The position numbers were made by a program, and so were the translations under genes. A stretch of DNA of 19,782 nt, taken from Victivallales bacterium. Its GTDB lineage: Bacteria; Verrucomicrobiota; Lentisphaeria; Victivallales; UBA1829. Numbering within the stretch: position 1 is the first letter of the stretch; the number at the start of each line of letters is the position of its first letter. The DNA lies in NCBI GenBank assembly GCA_016285335.1, contig JAEEQO010000028.1, forward strand, positions 1-19,782. Direction: 5' to 3'. Below the pieces are notes generated by a model. The model did not search any database. It saw only the letters and a program-made list of their open reading frames with translations, and had not been told where the DNA came from. This document shows, in pieces, positions 1 to 7,358 of this stretch.

Positions 1-192
1 CGCGAAGGCCTCCCGCCGTTCCTGGCGGACCAGCCCGCCCCGCTGGCGGAGTTCGAACGCATCTGCGCCGTGCGCCGCCCGCTGTTCCGCGAGGCCGCCG
101 ACGCCGTGCTGGAACTGCCGGAAGTCCTCCCCGTCGAGGAGGCGATCGACCTTTTCCTCACCGTCCTTGAATCGAAAGTGATTTCCAAATGA
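1..192 (+). CDS. aroK: Shikimate kinase, C-terminal end (partial)
   Basis: The reading frame is open from the left edge and gives 63 residues before a TGA at 190-192. Shikimate kinase phosphorylates shikimate at the 3-hydroxyl using ATP, in the cytoplasm, before EPSP synthase and chorismate synthase act. Visible here are an LPPFL stretch, an ERICAVRRPLFREAADAVLE segment that matches the family's conserved C-terminal R-x-PLY-x-E-A-D motif, and a final amphipathic helix. The P-loop and shikimate-binding residues lie outside the window. The stop overlaps the aroC start as ATGA, so the two genes are probably translationally coupled. The identification rests on the C-terminal motif plus the aroC neighbour. 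A fused or bifunctional protein upstream cannot be excluded. Confidence 0.75.
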   Translation, partial: REGLPPFLADQPAPLAEFERICAVRRPLFREAADAVLELPEVLPVEEAIDLFLTVLESKVISK

Positions 193-1250
193 GCTCCAAC
201 ACCTTCGGCACCCTGTTCCGCGTCACTACCTTCGGCGAATCCCATGGAGCCGCACTCGGCTGCGTCATCGACGGCGTTCCTGCCGGGCTCCCGGTCGACT
301 TCGAAGCGCTCGAACGCGAACTCGCCCGCCGCAGGCCCGGCCAGTCGGACGTGACCACCCCGCGCAAGGAGGCCGACGCGCCCGAGATCCTGTCCGGCGT
401 GCTGGACGGCGTCGCCACCGGCGCCCCGATCGCCATTCTGTTCCGCAACACGAACCAGCACAGCTCCGACTACGATTCCATCAGGGACCTGTTCCGCCCC
501 GGCCATGCCGATTTCGCGTGGGAAAGCAAGTTCGGATTCCGCGACGCGCGCGGCGGCGGCCGCACCTCGGGCCGCGAAACGGTCGCCCGCGTGGCAGCCG
601 GAGCCATCGCGAAAATGCTCCTCGCACGGCACGGCGTCACCGTCCGCGCCTGCGCCCTCGAAATCGCCGGCATCAAAGCCGGGACCGTCGACTGGGACCA
701 GGTCGAACGCAACGCCGTGCGCGCCCCGGACGCCGAAGCGGCAGTCCGCATGACGGACGCGGTGAACGCCGCCCGGACCGACCATGACAGCGTCGGCGGC
801 GTGATCCTCTGCGAAGCGCTCGGTCTCCCTGCCGGACTCGGCGAACCCGTATTCGACAAGCTGGACGCCCTCACCGCGCACGCGATCCTTTCCATCGGCG
901 GCGTGAAGGGGATCGAGTTCGGCGCGGGATTCGAAGCCGCCGCCATGCGCGGCAGCGCGCACAACGACCCGATCCTCCCCGGCGGCAAGTTCGCCACAAA
1001 CAACGCCGGCGGCGTGCTCGGCGGCATTTCGAACGGCGACGTCTTCACGTTCCGCTGCGCCGTCAAGCCAACGGCGTCCCTCGCCCGGCCGCAGAAGACC
1101 GTCGACCGCACCGGACAGCCCGCCGAGATCACCACGCCCGGACGCCACGACCCGTGCCTCGTACCGCGCATGGTGCCGGTCGTCGAGGCGATGACCGCCA
1201 TCGTGCTTGCCGACCTCATGCTTCTTGCTAAAAACTCCCGCCTCGCCTGA
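189..1250 (+). CDS. aroC: Chorismate synthase
   Basis: The protein has 353 residues, about the family's usual 350-390. It converts 5-enolpyruvylshikimate-3-phosphate to chorismate with reduced FMN, the last step of the common aromatic pathway. Diagnostic motifs are FGESHG (15-20) near the N-terminus, RRRPGQSD (47-54), the FRPGHADF segment (102-109), GGGRTSGRET (122-131) and the C-terminal RHDPCLVPRMVPVVEAM block, all characteristic of AroC. The ATG overlaps the preceding shikimate kinase stop by 4 nt. No strong SD precedes it, so translation probably depends on ribosomes finishing aroK. Only 15 nt beyond the stop is a terminator oriented for the opposite strand. No plus-strand terminator was recognised. 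Confidence 0.98.
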   Translation: MSSNTFGTLFRVTTFGESHGAALGCVIDGVPAGLPVDFEALERELARRRPGQSDVTTPRKEADAPEILSGVLDGVATGAPIAILFRNTNQHSSDYDSIRDLFRPGHADFAWESKFGFRDARGGGRTSGRETVARVAAGAIAKMLLARHGVTVRACALEIAGIKAGTVDWDQVERNAVRAPDAEAAVRMTDAVNAARTDHDSVGGVILCEALGLPAGLGEPVFDKLDALTAHAILSIGGVKGIEFGAGFEAAAMRGSAHNDPILPGGKFATNNAGGVLGGISNGDVFTFRCAVKPTASLARPQKTVDRTGQPAEITTPGRHDPCLVPRMVPVVEAMTAIVLADLMLLAKNSRLA

Positions 1251-1256
1251 TCGTGC

Positions 1257-1297
1257 AAAAAAAAGCCGGGGCGCAGAGCAAATCGTCCGCGCCCCGG
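1257..1297 (-). terminator. Intrinsic terminator of the membrane-anchored protein gene
   Basis: A perfect 9-bp stem is formed by CCGGGGCGC (1266-1274) and GCGCCCCGG (1289-1297). Eight A residues at 1257-1264 become a U-tract when read on the minus strand. There is no T-run on the plus side, so it serves the convergent minus-strand gene ending at 1327 rather than aroC. Confidence 0.88.
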
Positions 1298-1326
1298 TGA
1301 AACATTCAAGAGAGAGGGAAATGCCC

Positions 1327-3318
1327 TTACGGCGCATCCTCCACGGTCGCCGTCACGAAGAGCAGCGTGAGCATATCCGGCTGGTACGCGGGATTGCTGA
1401 TGCGCGCCGCCAGGACCGGCTTTCCGACCTCAAGATACAGCGCCTGACGGAACGCCGTCGTGTCGATCATGGGGAGTTTCAGCAGCCCCGTGTCGATCTC
1501 CGGACCGGTCTGCTGCTGCGACTGCGGGCGCGCATAACGGTCCTGCTGCACCACGATCACGGGCGCCGCAGGTTCGCCGAAGAACGAATAACCGTAGTTT
1601 CGCCAGCCCGTCTGCGCGACCTTCTCGAACCGGTAATCCAGGCGCACAATATTGCCGTCGTTGAGCACGCGGGCGGCGGCCTTCAACGTGGTCCCGGTCC
1701 AGATCGCCTCGCTGTTTATCGGGATCGCCGGGACGCCGTAATCCTGCGCGGGGATCCATTTCAGCGGCACGAACTGCGTTTTGGCGTTGAGCTGGATGGT
1801 CACGGGTTCCTGCGAGGGGATCACGCGGAACGACGGGCTGTAGAGGTCGCGGAGCTGGTTGCTCTTGGAAAGTTTCTCCAGGATGGTTTCGGCGGGAAGC
1901 CCCGGGCAGCCGTCGGTCCCTCCGGCGGCCATGAGGTCGGTCCACTTCGCCCGCACGATCTGGAAATCCAGCCGCACGAGCTTGTTTTCGCTGCCCTCGG
2001 CGGGCACGAGGCGTTCCGGCATCGGCAGCGCCTTGGTGAAGAACACGTGCAGGGTCCAGGCGTTGCTGGTGGAGGATTCCGCGACGATCATCGGCTTGCC
2101 TTTGGTGGCGGTCAGCGCGTTCGAGAACGAATTGTCGTCGAAGATGGGCGACTGACCCTCGCCCCAGTCGCCGTAGTCGGTGTTCGTGAAGCCGCTCAGC
2201 TTCCGCAGGGACGACTCCATCGAGAAAATGCGCGGCGGACGGATGTCGAGGAAAAACTCGTTGCCGACGGTCGTGGGATCGCCGAAGAACGGCAGGATGC
2301 TCGCAAGGTTGTTGCAGGAGTTGTCGAAATCGCCGGGACCGTATCCGCCGTCATCCTCCTCTTCATCGTCCTCGCCGTCCCCGCCGTCCTCGCCGTCGTC
2401 GCCGTCCGCATTGTCATCGCTGTTCGCATCGCCGGAATCGGCGGCATTGTCGTCGTCACCGTCGTCCGCGGCAGAATCCCCGCCGTCCCCGGAACCGCTC
2501 CCGTCGTTCGGCAGGATGTAGAAATCGGGGAAGAACTCGGTGCGCGACATTTTGAACTCGACGGGCGTGCGGGCGGCGGAATACCCGGCGGAGAACCCGA
2601 TGACGCGGTAGCCGCCCGCCTTGTAGATCGCGGGCAGGAGCTCGTCGGACGGCTTGGAATCCTTCGGAAGGCCCATGGACGCGGCGGCCTCCGCCAGAGT
2701 CTTCTTCGGCACGGTGATGACCTGATATTCGAAATACTCGTACGCATCGTCGCCGCCGAAAACAGCCGGAGCGGCCCCGACGTCGGCAGCGGCGTCTCTT
2801 TTCCCGCCGGAGAGGGGCGCATCCTGCCGGGAAGACGGTTTTGCCTGTCCGGCCCCGGCGAGGGAAGCCGTGCCTTTTTCCGTTGCATCGGCGGGATTCG
2901 AGGCGGAGGCCGTTTCCTTCGCGTCGGAGGGCTGCGCTTCCGAACCGGGATCCGTGGCGGGAACGGCGGCGGGCGTCGGGTTCGAAGCAGTCCCTTCCGC
3001 AACAGGCTTCTCTGTGGCGGCTTTTTCCGCAGCGGCTTTTTCCGCGACGGCGGCGGCAGTGATCTCCGCAAGGGCGGAGGCGGGGATCCCCGCCTCGACG
3101 ATAATGTCCATCTCAACGATTTCTTCAGCCTCGGCGACAGCGTTCGCCTCGCCGGGATCGTTTTCCGCAATGCCTTCGATTTCCTCCATGGGTGCGCGGT
3201 CCCCGGACAATGCGTTCTTCCCGGCCGGCCCGAACTTCCTCAGGCCGAGGAACACGGCAAGGAAGCAGAGGATCAGGACCACAACGAACAAGATCAGTTT
3301 GACGACGGGATTTTTCAT
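1327..3318 (-). CDS. Membrane-anchored protein with Asp-rich insert, possibly secretin-like
   Basis: The function is not recognised. I chose the ATG at 3318 (663 residues) because GGAAAGG lies 9 nt upstream and the protein then begins MKNPVVK followed by a hydrophobic helix (about residues 7-26). An in-frame ATG at 3369 would add 17 residues but has no SD. After the anchor come an Ala/Glu/Lys/Pro-rich linker (about 45-185), a folded segment (about 190-270), a strikingly acidic Asp/Gly/Glu run (271-333), and a C-terminal region of about 330 residues. The segments around 'SPSFRVIPSQEPVTIQL' and 'LNDGNIVRLDYRFEKV', and the strand-rich end LLFVTATV, look like beta modules of secretin-type proteins. 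A similar pattern appears before the acidic run. This resemblance is by eye only. The topology suggests a short cytoplasmic tail with the bulk in the periplasm. It is a single-gene unit with its own promoter and terminator. Confidence 0.8.
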   Translation of the reverse strand: MKNPVVKLILFVVVLILCFLAVFLGLRKFGPAGKNALSGDRAPMEEIEGIAENDPGEANAVAEAEEIVEMDIIVEAGIPASALAEITAAAVAEKAAAEKAATEKPVAEGTASNPTPAAVPATDPGSEAQPSDAKETASASNPADATEKGTASLAGAGQAKPSSRQDAPLSGGKRDAAADVGAAPAVFGGDDAYEYFEYQVITVPKKTLAEAAASMGLPKDSKPSDELLPAIYKAGGYRVIGFSAGYSAARTPVEFKMSRTEFFPDFYILPNDGSGSGDGGDSAADDGDDDNAADSGDANSDDNADGDDGEDGGDGEDDEEEDDGGYGPGDFDNSCNNLASILPFFGDPTTVGNEFFLDIRPPRIFSMESSLRKLSGFTNTDYGDWGEGQSPIFDDNSFSNALTATKGKPMIVAESSTSNAWTLHVFFTKALPMPERLVPAEGSENKLVRLDFQIVRAKWTDLMAAGGTDGCPGLPAETILEKLSKSNQLRDLYSPSFRVIPSQEPVTIQLNAKTQFVPLKWIPAQDYGVPAIPINSEAIWTGTTLKAAARVLNDGNIVRLDYRFEKVAQTGWRNYGYSFFGEPAAPVIVVQQDRYARPQSQQQTGPEIDTGLLKLPMIDTTAFRQALYLEVGKPVLAARISNPAYQPDMLTLLFVTATVEDAP
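2320..2508 (-). repeat. Low-complexity acidic (Asp/Gly/Glu) coding segment
   Basis: This codes residues 271-333 of the membrane-anchored protein, composed almost only of D, G, E, S, A and N, with no Lys or Arg. On the plus strand it reads as degenerate tcg/tcc/gcc triplets. Such runs can expand or contract by slippage and can bind Ca2+. Neither property is demonstrated here. Confidence 0.8.
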
Positions 3319-3601
3319 GGATGCCGACCTTTCCGTCCCCGCCCGGCCGCCGACGCGGACGAGGATCATGAATTGTTAAAAAGTCCCGCAAACGAAAGGG
3401 AAACGAAGTCTTCCGGGACCGTTGCTTTTTATTGAGACGGAACCGCCATGCCGGGGGCACAACCACCCGGACCTGCCAAGTTTGAGCCATGGGCGAACCA
3501 TGGGCCGCCGGACTAGTGAATCTATCCCACTATGGCGATTCCGATTTCAAAAAGGTATCACCATTTCGGAAAAAAGTCAACCCTTTTATTAGAAAAAAGC
3601 G
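3319..3601. other. Non-coding leader between promoter and membrane-protein gene
   Basis: No convincing gene lies here. The predicted transcript for the gene starting at 3318 would begin near 3545, giving a leader of about 225 nt. Within it, on the minus strand, GTCCCG (complement of 3414-3419) can pair with CGGGAC (complement of 3383-3388), followed directly by five U (complement of 3378-3382). That is a weak, large-loop terminator-like hairpin. Two copies of CCATGGG (3487-3493 and 3498-3504) are also present. No known riboswitch was recognised. Confidence 0.5.
3552..3580 (-). promoter_or_regulatory. Sigma70-type promoter, extended -10
   Basis: On the minus strand, a -35 TTGACT (complement of 3575-3580) and a -10 TACCTT (complement of 3552-3557) are separated by 17 nt. 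A TG one base before the -10 makes it an extended -10. It points at the membrane-anchored protein gene starting at 3318. Confidence 0.6.
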
Positions 3602-3640
3602 AAAAAAATGAAAGCCGGCGGATTCGGGTCCGTCGGCTTT
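3602..3640 (-). terminator. Intrinsic terminator of the permease gene
   Basis: A 12-bp stem with one G-U pair is formed by AAAGCCGGCGGA (3611-3622) and TCCGTCGGCTTT (3629-3640), with a 6-nt loop. On the minus strand it is followed by CA and a U7 tract (complement of 3602-3608). It lies 31 nt past the permease stop and just upstream of the next minus-strand promoter, so it separates the two units. Confidence 0.8.
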
Positions 3641-3671
3641 CGGTGCAAATCAGGATTCAAGATTCCCGGCC

Positions 3672-5432
3672 TTACTTCGTCTTGACGGGCTTTGCCTCTT
3701 TCACGACGAGCAGGACGGGGTACAGGGAATCGGAATCCGGCACGCTGTACATGGTGCCGGTGAGGACCGTCGGAGCATCGGTCAGAGCCATGTCCGCGGG
3801 GAGCGCCACGGCGATCGCCTCGCCGTCGTTCCTGCCGTACGCGGTGGCTAAGACGCTGGATTCGCGGCCTTCGAACTCGACAGACGGGGCGGCCGCACCG
3901 GATTCATTCGCGCGGATGCCGGCGACTTCGAAATGCGCGAGCTTGCCCGCGAAATGAAGTCCGGTCTTCTTTTCCGGGTCGATCTTCACCTTCTGGAACG
4001 ACAGCTCGGCGGGACGGTCCGCCATATGCGGCTCCAGGACCAGGATGGCGCCGACCACGATCGCGCCGGAAAGGAGAGTGGCGGGCAGGCCGACGGCGAG
4101 CCACTTCATGAACGTGACATGCGAGGCGGACGGACGCTTTTCGAGCATGCCGAGCGCCACGATGTTCGCCGTGCTGCCGATCATGGTGATGTTGCCGCCG
4201 AAGCACGCGCCGAACAGGAGCGCCCACCACAGCGGGAAGTCCTTCACGTTCTGGGAGAGCTGTTCGATCACGGGGCAGAACGCCGCCACGAAGATCACGT
4301 TGTCGACGAACGCGGACCCGACGGCGGACGAGAAGAAAATGAACGGGACAAGCTCGTACGGGCTGGTGCCGCAGACCTTGGAGAACCCGTTCGCCATCAC
4401 TTTGTCGACCTCGGTGTATTCGAGCGTACCGGCCACGGCGAAGAGCAGCATGAAGAAGATCAGCGTCCACCAGTCGACTTCGCGTTCGATGTAGTAGCGC
4501 GCGCGGTTCTGCTTGATGATCATGACGATGCCGGAGCAGATCAGCGGGGCGATGATGAGCACGGTGTTCTTCGGGAGGCCGAGCAGTTCCTCGGTCGGGT
4601 GGTGGGAGGCGATGGCGCACACGGTGCAGATCAGGAGGATCAGGCCGGGCTTGTACGGCACTTTCACGCGCGGGGCCAGCGAAAGCCCCTGCGCCAGGCG
4701 GCTCTGCAGGCTCTCGTCGAATTTCTTCAGGTCCTTGCGGAAGATGAAGAGGAGCAGCGCGATCACGGCGAACAGCGAAACGAGCATGATCGGGAACGAC
4801 CACAGCATGAAGTCGCCGAACGTGAGGCCGCCCTTCGTGCCGATGTAGATGCCGACCGGGTTGCCCATCATGGTGCCCGAGCTGCCGATGTTCGTGGCGA
4901 GCACGGCGATCAGGATGTACGGGGTCGGGTTCAGTTTCAGGCGGTCGCACACCTGGAAGATCAGCGTGGAAATGAAGATGATGGACGTGACCTCGTCCAC
5001 GGCGCACGCGAGCAGCGCGGACGCCACGCTCGTGACCGTGATGAACTTCATGCCGGACAGGTTCGGCATTTCCACGATCAGCTGCACGATCCACGTGAAG
5101 AAGCCGAGGTCGCGAAGCGCGCCCACGATGACCATCATGCCGACCAGGAAGAGGATGACTTCCAGCGAGGACGACTGCACGAAGTGCGGGATGTCCAACG
5201 AGCCGGTGAAGATCAGGACCGACAGGCCGAGGAACGCCAGCGCCAGACGGAATTTCCAGAAGAACAGCGTGCCCATGATGAGGCCGATGAAAACGCCGCA
5301 GGCGACAGCCTGATGCGACTCGAGCGCGTGGGAGAAAAAGCCGCCCAGCCCCACGGTCAGGCTCACGGCAAGCAGGATCATGAAACGCGAAACAAAGTAT
5401 TTGACGGAAATGGAGGAGGATTCTTCCGACAT
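3672..5432 (-). CDS. SLC13/ArsB/NhaD-type (ion transporter superfamily) permease
   Basis: A 586-residue polytopic inner-membrane protein with roughly 10-13 hydrophobic segments (about 14-470). Two related half-motifs give the inverted-repeat signature of the IT superfamily. The first half has VDEVTSIIF (145-153) and TNIGSSGTMMGNPVG (180-194). The second has FVDNVIFVAAFCP (375-387) and GNITMIGSTANIV (413-425). Family members move arsenite, Na+/H+ or di/tricarboxylates; the sequence does not fix the substrate, though the paired Asp motifs are compatible with cation:proton antiport. A soluble tail of about 115 residues (from about 470) follows the last membrane segment and is not recognised. The ATG at 5432 is preceded by AGAAAGG about 11 nt upstream. 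The gene follows the EIIA/CBS gene by 48 nt on the same strand, so they are very likely co-transcribed. Confidence 0.88.
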   Translation of the reverse strand: MSEESSSISVKYFVSRFMILLAVSLTVGLGGFFSHALESHQAVACGVFIGLIMGTLFFWKFRLALAFLGLSVLIFTGSLDIPHFVQSSSLEVILFLVGMMVIVGALRDLGFFTWIVQLIVEMPNLSGMKFITVTSVASALLACAVDEVTSIIFISTLIFQVCDRLKLNPTPYILIAVLATNIGSSGTMMGNPVGIYIGTKGGLTFGDFMLWSFPIMLVSLFAVIALLLFIFRKDLKKFDESLQSRLAQGLSLAPRVKVPYKPGLILLICTVCAIASHHPTEELLGLPKNTVLIIAPLICSGIVMIIKQNRARYYIEREVDWWTLIFFMLLFAVAGTLEYTEVDKVMANGFSKVCGTSPYELVPFIFFSSAVGSAFVDNVIFVAAFCPVIEQLSQNVKDFPLWWALLFGACFGGNITMIGSTANIVALGMLEKRPSASHVTFMKWLAVGLPATLLSGAIVVGAILVLEPHMADRPAELSFQKVKIDPEKKTGLHFAGKLAHFEVAGIRANESGAAAPSVEFEGRESSVLATAYGRNDGEAIAVALPADMALTDAPTVLTGTMYSVPDSDSLYPVLLVVKEAKPVKTK

Positions 5433-5480
5433 GGTATCAATACCTTTCTATAGGTTAATCTCGTTTTCGGTGCGCGGCGC

Positions 5481-6434
5481 TTATTCCCAGAAGAACTTCG
5501 CGCAGAATTCACGCAGGGAGACCAGTCCGGCAAGACGGCCGGTCCTGTCCGTAATGATCAGCTGCGACTGCTTCTGTTCCAGGAAGAGCTTGGCCAGCTG
5601 GATCGCCGGGACGTCTTCCGAAACCGGCTCGCCCAGTTCCTGCATGATGTCGGAGACGCGCGTGTCGCTGGCGCTCTTCAGCAGGTCGACGAACGGCTGG
5701 AAGCGGTAGATCGGGGAAAGGTTCTCCATCCACAGGAGGTGTTCGGGCAGGCAGTACGTCAGGATGTCCTTCAGCGACGCCACGCCGCGCAGGTCGCCCA
5801 CGGAGTCGACCACGGGGAGCGAATAGCTCTGCGTGGTGGCGAAGATGTCGATCGCCTCGCGGATGGTGTCGGTCTCGTGCAGCGGCGTGAAGTCGGTCCG
5901 CATCACGTCCTTCGCCAGCAGGTATTCCGGCATCCGGATCTTGCCCGTCGCGAAGAACGAGGTCACGTCGGCCGGGGTCTTCAGTTCGGCGACCTTGCGG
6001 ATGCTCGCGGGATCGGAGAACGACTTCGCCAGCATGGACATGACCTGAAGATGCAGGTTCGGGTCTTCGAGCGGGGAGAGGATCAGCACCATCACGTGAA
6101 CGAACACGTTCATATTCAGGGATATGACCTGCGTGGTCAGATCCTTGCCGCCGTAACTGATGCCGTGCGGGCTGCATGCGATGGCGATCATCGGGGCTTC
6201 GAGGCCGGGCAGACGCGCGTGCGGCACGGCAAGGCCGGGAGCGACGATGCAGGGGAAGACTTTTTCGCGTTTCTCGATCTCGGCGCGGGCTTCCTCGACG
6301 TTGAGCTGGGGGAAATGCCGTTTCAGCATATCAAGCAACAGGTCGATGACCTTGGCGCCGTCGGATTCCGTCACGCCGCAGGCGATGTTGTTCGCAAAAA
6401 GAAAGTCCGAAAACTCGTTCTTCGTTTCACTCAT
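5481..6434 (-). CDS. PTS EIIA (type 2/nitrogen-like) domain fused to two CBS domains
   Basis: A 317-residue cytoplasmic regulatory protein. Residues about 10-155 are a PTS EIIA type-2 domain with the phosphorylatable His72 in PGLAVPHAR and the downstream LILSPLEDPNLHLQVMSML segment typical of EIIA-Ntr/fructose types. Residues about 172-230 (AKDVMRT... SLPVVD... GVASLKDIL) and 258-315 (VSDIM... QLIITDRTGRLAGLVSLREF) are two CBS motifs forming a Bateman module, which usually binds adenine nucleotides. No EIIB or EIIC is fused or nearby, so a regulatory rather than sugar-transport role is inferred. It is the first gene of the unit with the permease, which it most plausibly controls by phosphorylation and nucleotide sensing. 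The start at 6434 is fixed by an almost perfect SD. Confidence 0.92.
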   Translation of the reverse strand: MSETKNEFSDFLFANNIACGVTESDGAKVIDLLLDMLKRHFPQLNVEEARAEIEKREKVFPCIVAPGLAVPHARLPGLEAPMIAIACSPHGISYGGKDLTTQVISLNMNVFVHVMVLILSPLEDPNLHLQVMSMLAKSFSDPASIRKVAELKTPADVTSFFATGKIRMPEYLLAKDVMRTDFTPLHETDTIREAIDIFATTQSYSLPVVDSVGDLRGVASLKDILTYCLPEHLLWMENLSPIYRFQPFVDLLKSASDTRVSDIMQELGEPVSEDVPAIQLAKLFLEQKQSQLIITDRTGRLAGLVSLREFCAKFFWE

Positions 6435-6440
6435 GGCGGG

Positions 6441-6453
6441 GATAACCTCCTTG
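6441..6453 (-). promoter_or_regulatory. Extended Shine-Dalgarno of the EIIA-CBS gene
   Basis: On the minus strand AAGGAGGTTATC matches all but one position of the complement to the conserved 16S 3' end (AAGGAGGTGATC). The core AGGAGG lies 11 nt before the ATG at 6434. This is much stronger than any other SD in the window. Confidence 0.85.
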
Positions 6454-6490
6454 GTCGTTCCATGTGATAGAAAAAAAATGAAATCTTATA

Positions 6491-6518
6491 TAAATAGCAC
6501 AAAATTCAGAAATTACAA
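6491..6518 (-). promoter_or_regulatory. Probable promoter of the EIIA-CBS/permease unit
   Basis: On the minus strand, TTGTAA (complement of 6513-6518) and TATTTA (complement of 6491-6496) are 16 nt apart with an extended -10 TG. The surrounding 6470-6530 is very AT-rich compared with the genes. An alternative -35 TTGACT lies 5 nt further upstream but at poor spacing. The predicted leader is about 50 nt. Confidence 0.45.
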
Positions 6519-6611
6519 GTCAAAGTACGTTCTTTTTTCCGACTTTTTCACGTTCGCGGCGTCCGCTCATAAAAACTTTCCGCATTTTTTCGCGTTTTCC
6601 GCTTCAGCCGC

Positions 6612-6640
6612 TTGAAAAACATGTTGAAAAGCAGTATATT
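6612..6640 (+). promoter_or_regulatory. Sigma70-type promoter of adk-map-infA
   Basis: TTGAAA (6612-6617) and TATATT (6635-6640) are separated by exactly 17 nt. Transcription would start near 6647, giving a leader of about 42 nt before the adk ATG at 6689. It is divergent from the EIIA-CBS promoter about 95 nt away. Confidence 0.75.
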
Positions 6641-6688
6641 AAAAGATTGATTCGTCTCAAAAAACCAGTTTCAGGAGTCTTTGCTCTT

Positions 6689-7342
6689 ATGATTACGAAA
6701 AAGAACCTCGTCCTGCTCGGCCCGCCCGGCGCGGGAAAAGGCACCCTCTCCGATCCCCTCATGGCCCAGGAAAAGCTCGCCCACATCTCCACCGGCGAAA
6801 TCCTCCGCGGCGAAGTCGCCGCCGGCACCGAACTCGGCAAACAGGCCGAAGCGTGCATGAAGTCCGGCAAGCTCGTCCCCGACCAGGTCGTCGCCGACAT
6901 GGTCGCCGCCCGCCTCGCCACGCCCGAATGCGCCAACGGATTCATCCTCGACGGCTTCCCGCGCACGGTCGCCCAGGCCGAACTCCTCGAAGACGCCATG
7001 AACAAGATCGGCATGAAGCTCAACGCCGTGATCCTGTTCGAGGCCCCCGAAGATCTCCTCCTTCAGCGCCTCACCGCCCGCCTCACCTGCAAGAAGTGCG
7101 GCGTCGCGTTCAACAAGCTCTTCGCCCCGCCCAAACAGGAAGGCGTCTGCGACCGCTGCGGCGGCGAGCTCATTCAGCGTGCCGACGATTCTCTCGAAAC
7201 CGCGAAGAACCGCCTCAAAGTCTACCACGAACAGACTGCCCCCCTCATCCAGTTCTACGAAGGGAAAGGCTGCCTCGCGCGCATCGACTCCTCTCTCCCG
7301 GTGAGCGAAGGATTCGCTGCGCTGCTCGCGCTGCTGAAGTGA
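6689..7342 (+). CDS. adk: Adenylate kinase with Cys4 zinc lid
   Basis: 217 residues from the ATG at 6689, supported by AGGAG at 6673-6677. The longer TTG frame from 6647 coincides with the predicted transcription start and is rejected. The enzyme interconverts ATP + AMP and 2 ADP. The P-loop GPPGAGKGT is at 11-19, the AMP-site ISTGEILR at 33-40, and GFILDGFPRT at 84-93. The LID carries C134-x2-C137 and C154-x2-C157, the structural-zinc type seen in many bacteria. The length is normal for the long-form enzyme. In place of the usual GKGTQ the sequence has GKGTL, a mild departure. It is the first gene of the unit; map follows 16 nt later, a familiar adk-map-infA order. Confidence 0.97.
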   Translation: MITKKNLVLLGPPGAGKGTLSDPLMAQEKLAHISTGEILRGEVAAGTELGKQAEACMKSGKLVPDQVVADMVAARLATPECANGFILDGFPRTVAQAELLEDAMNKIGMKLNAVILFEAPEDLLLQRLTARLTCKKCGVAFNKLFAPPKQEGVCDRCGGELIQRADDSLETAKNRLKVYHEQTAPLIQFYEGKGCLARIDSSLPVSEGFAALLALLK

Positions 7343-7358
7343 TTTCCGGGATCCCTGT

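Noticed and set aside
1207..3435. 742-codon plus-strand open frame opposite the membrane-anchored protein
   Set aside because: It is rich in Arg, His and Gly, as expected for an antisense shadow of a high-GC gene. The minus-strand frame has the anchor, SD, promoter and terminator.
5433..5444. Palindrome GGTATCAATACC before the permease start as an operator
   Set aside because: It is only a 5-bp half-site within an SD region between co-transcribed genes; chance is likely.
6647..6688. 14-residue N-terminal extension of adenylate kinase from a TTG
   Set aside because: The TTG coincides with the predicted transcription start. AGGAG and the family-typical N-terminus support the ATG at 6689.
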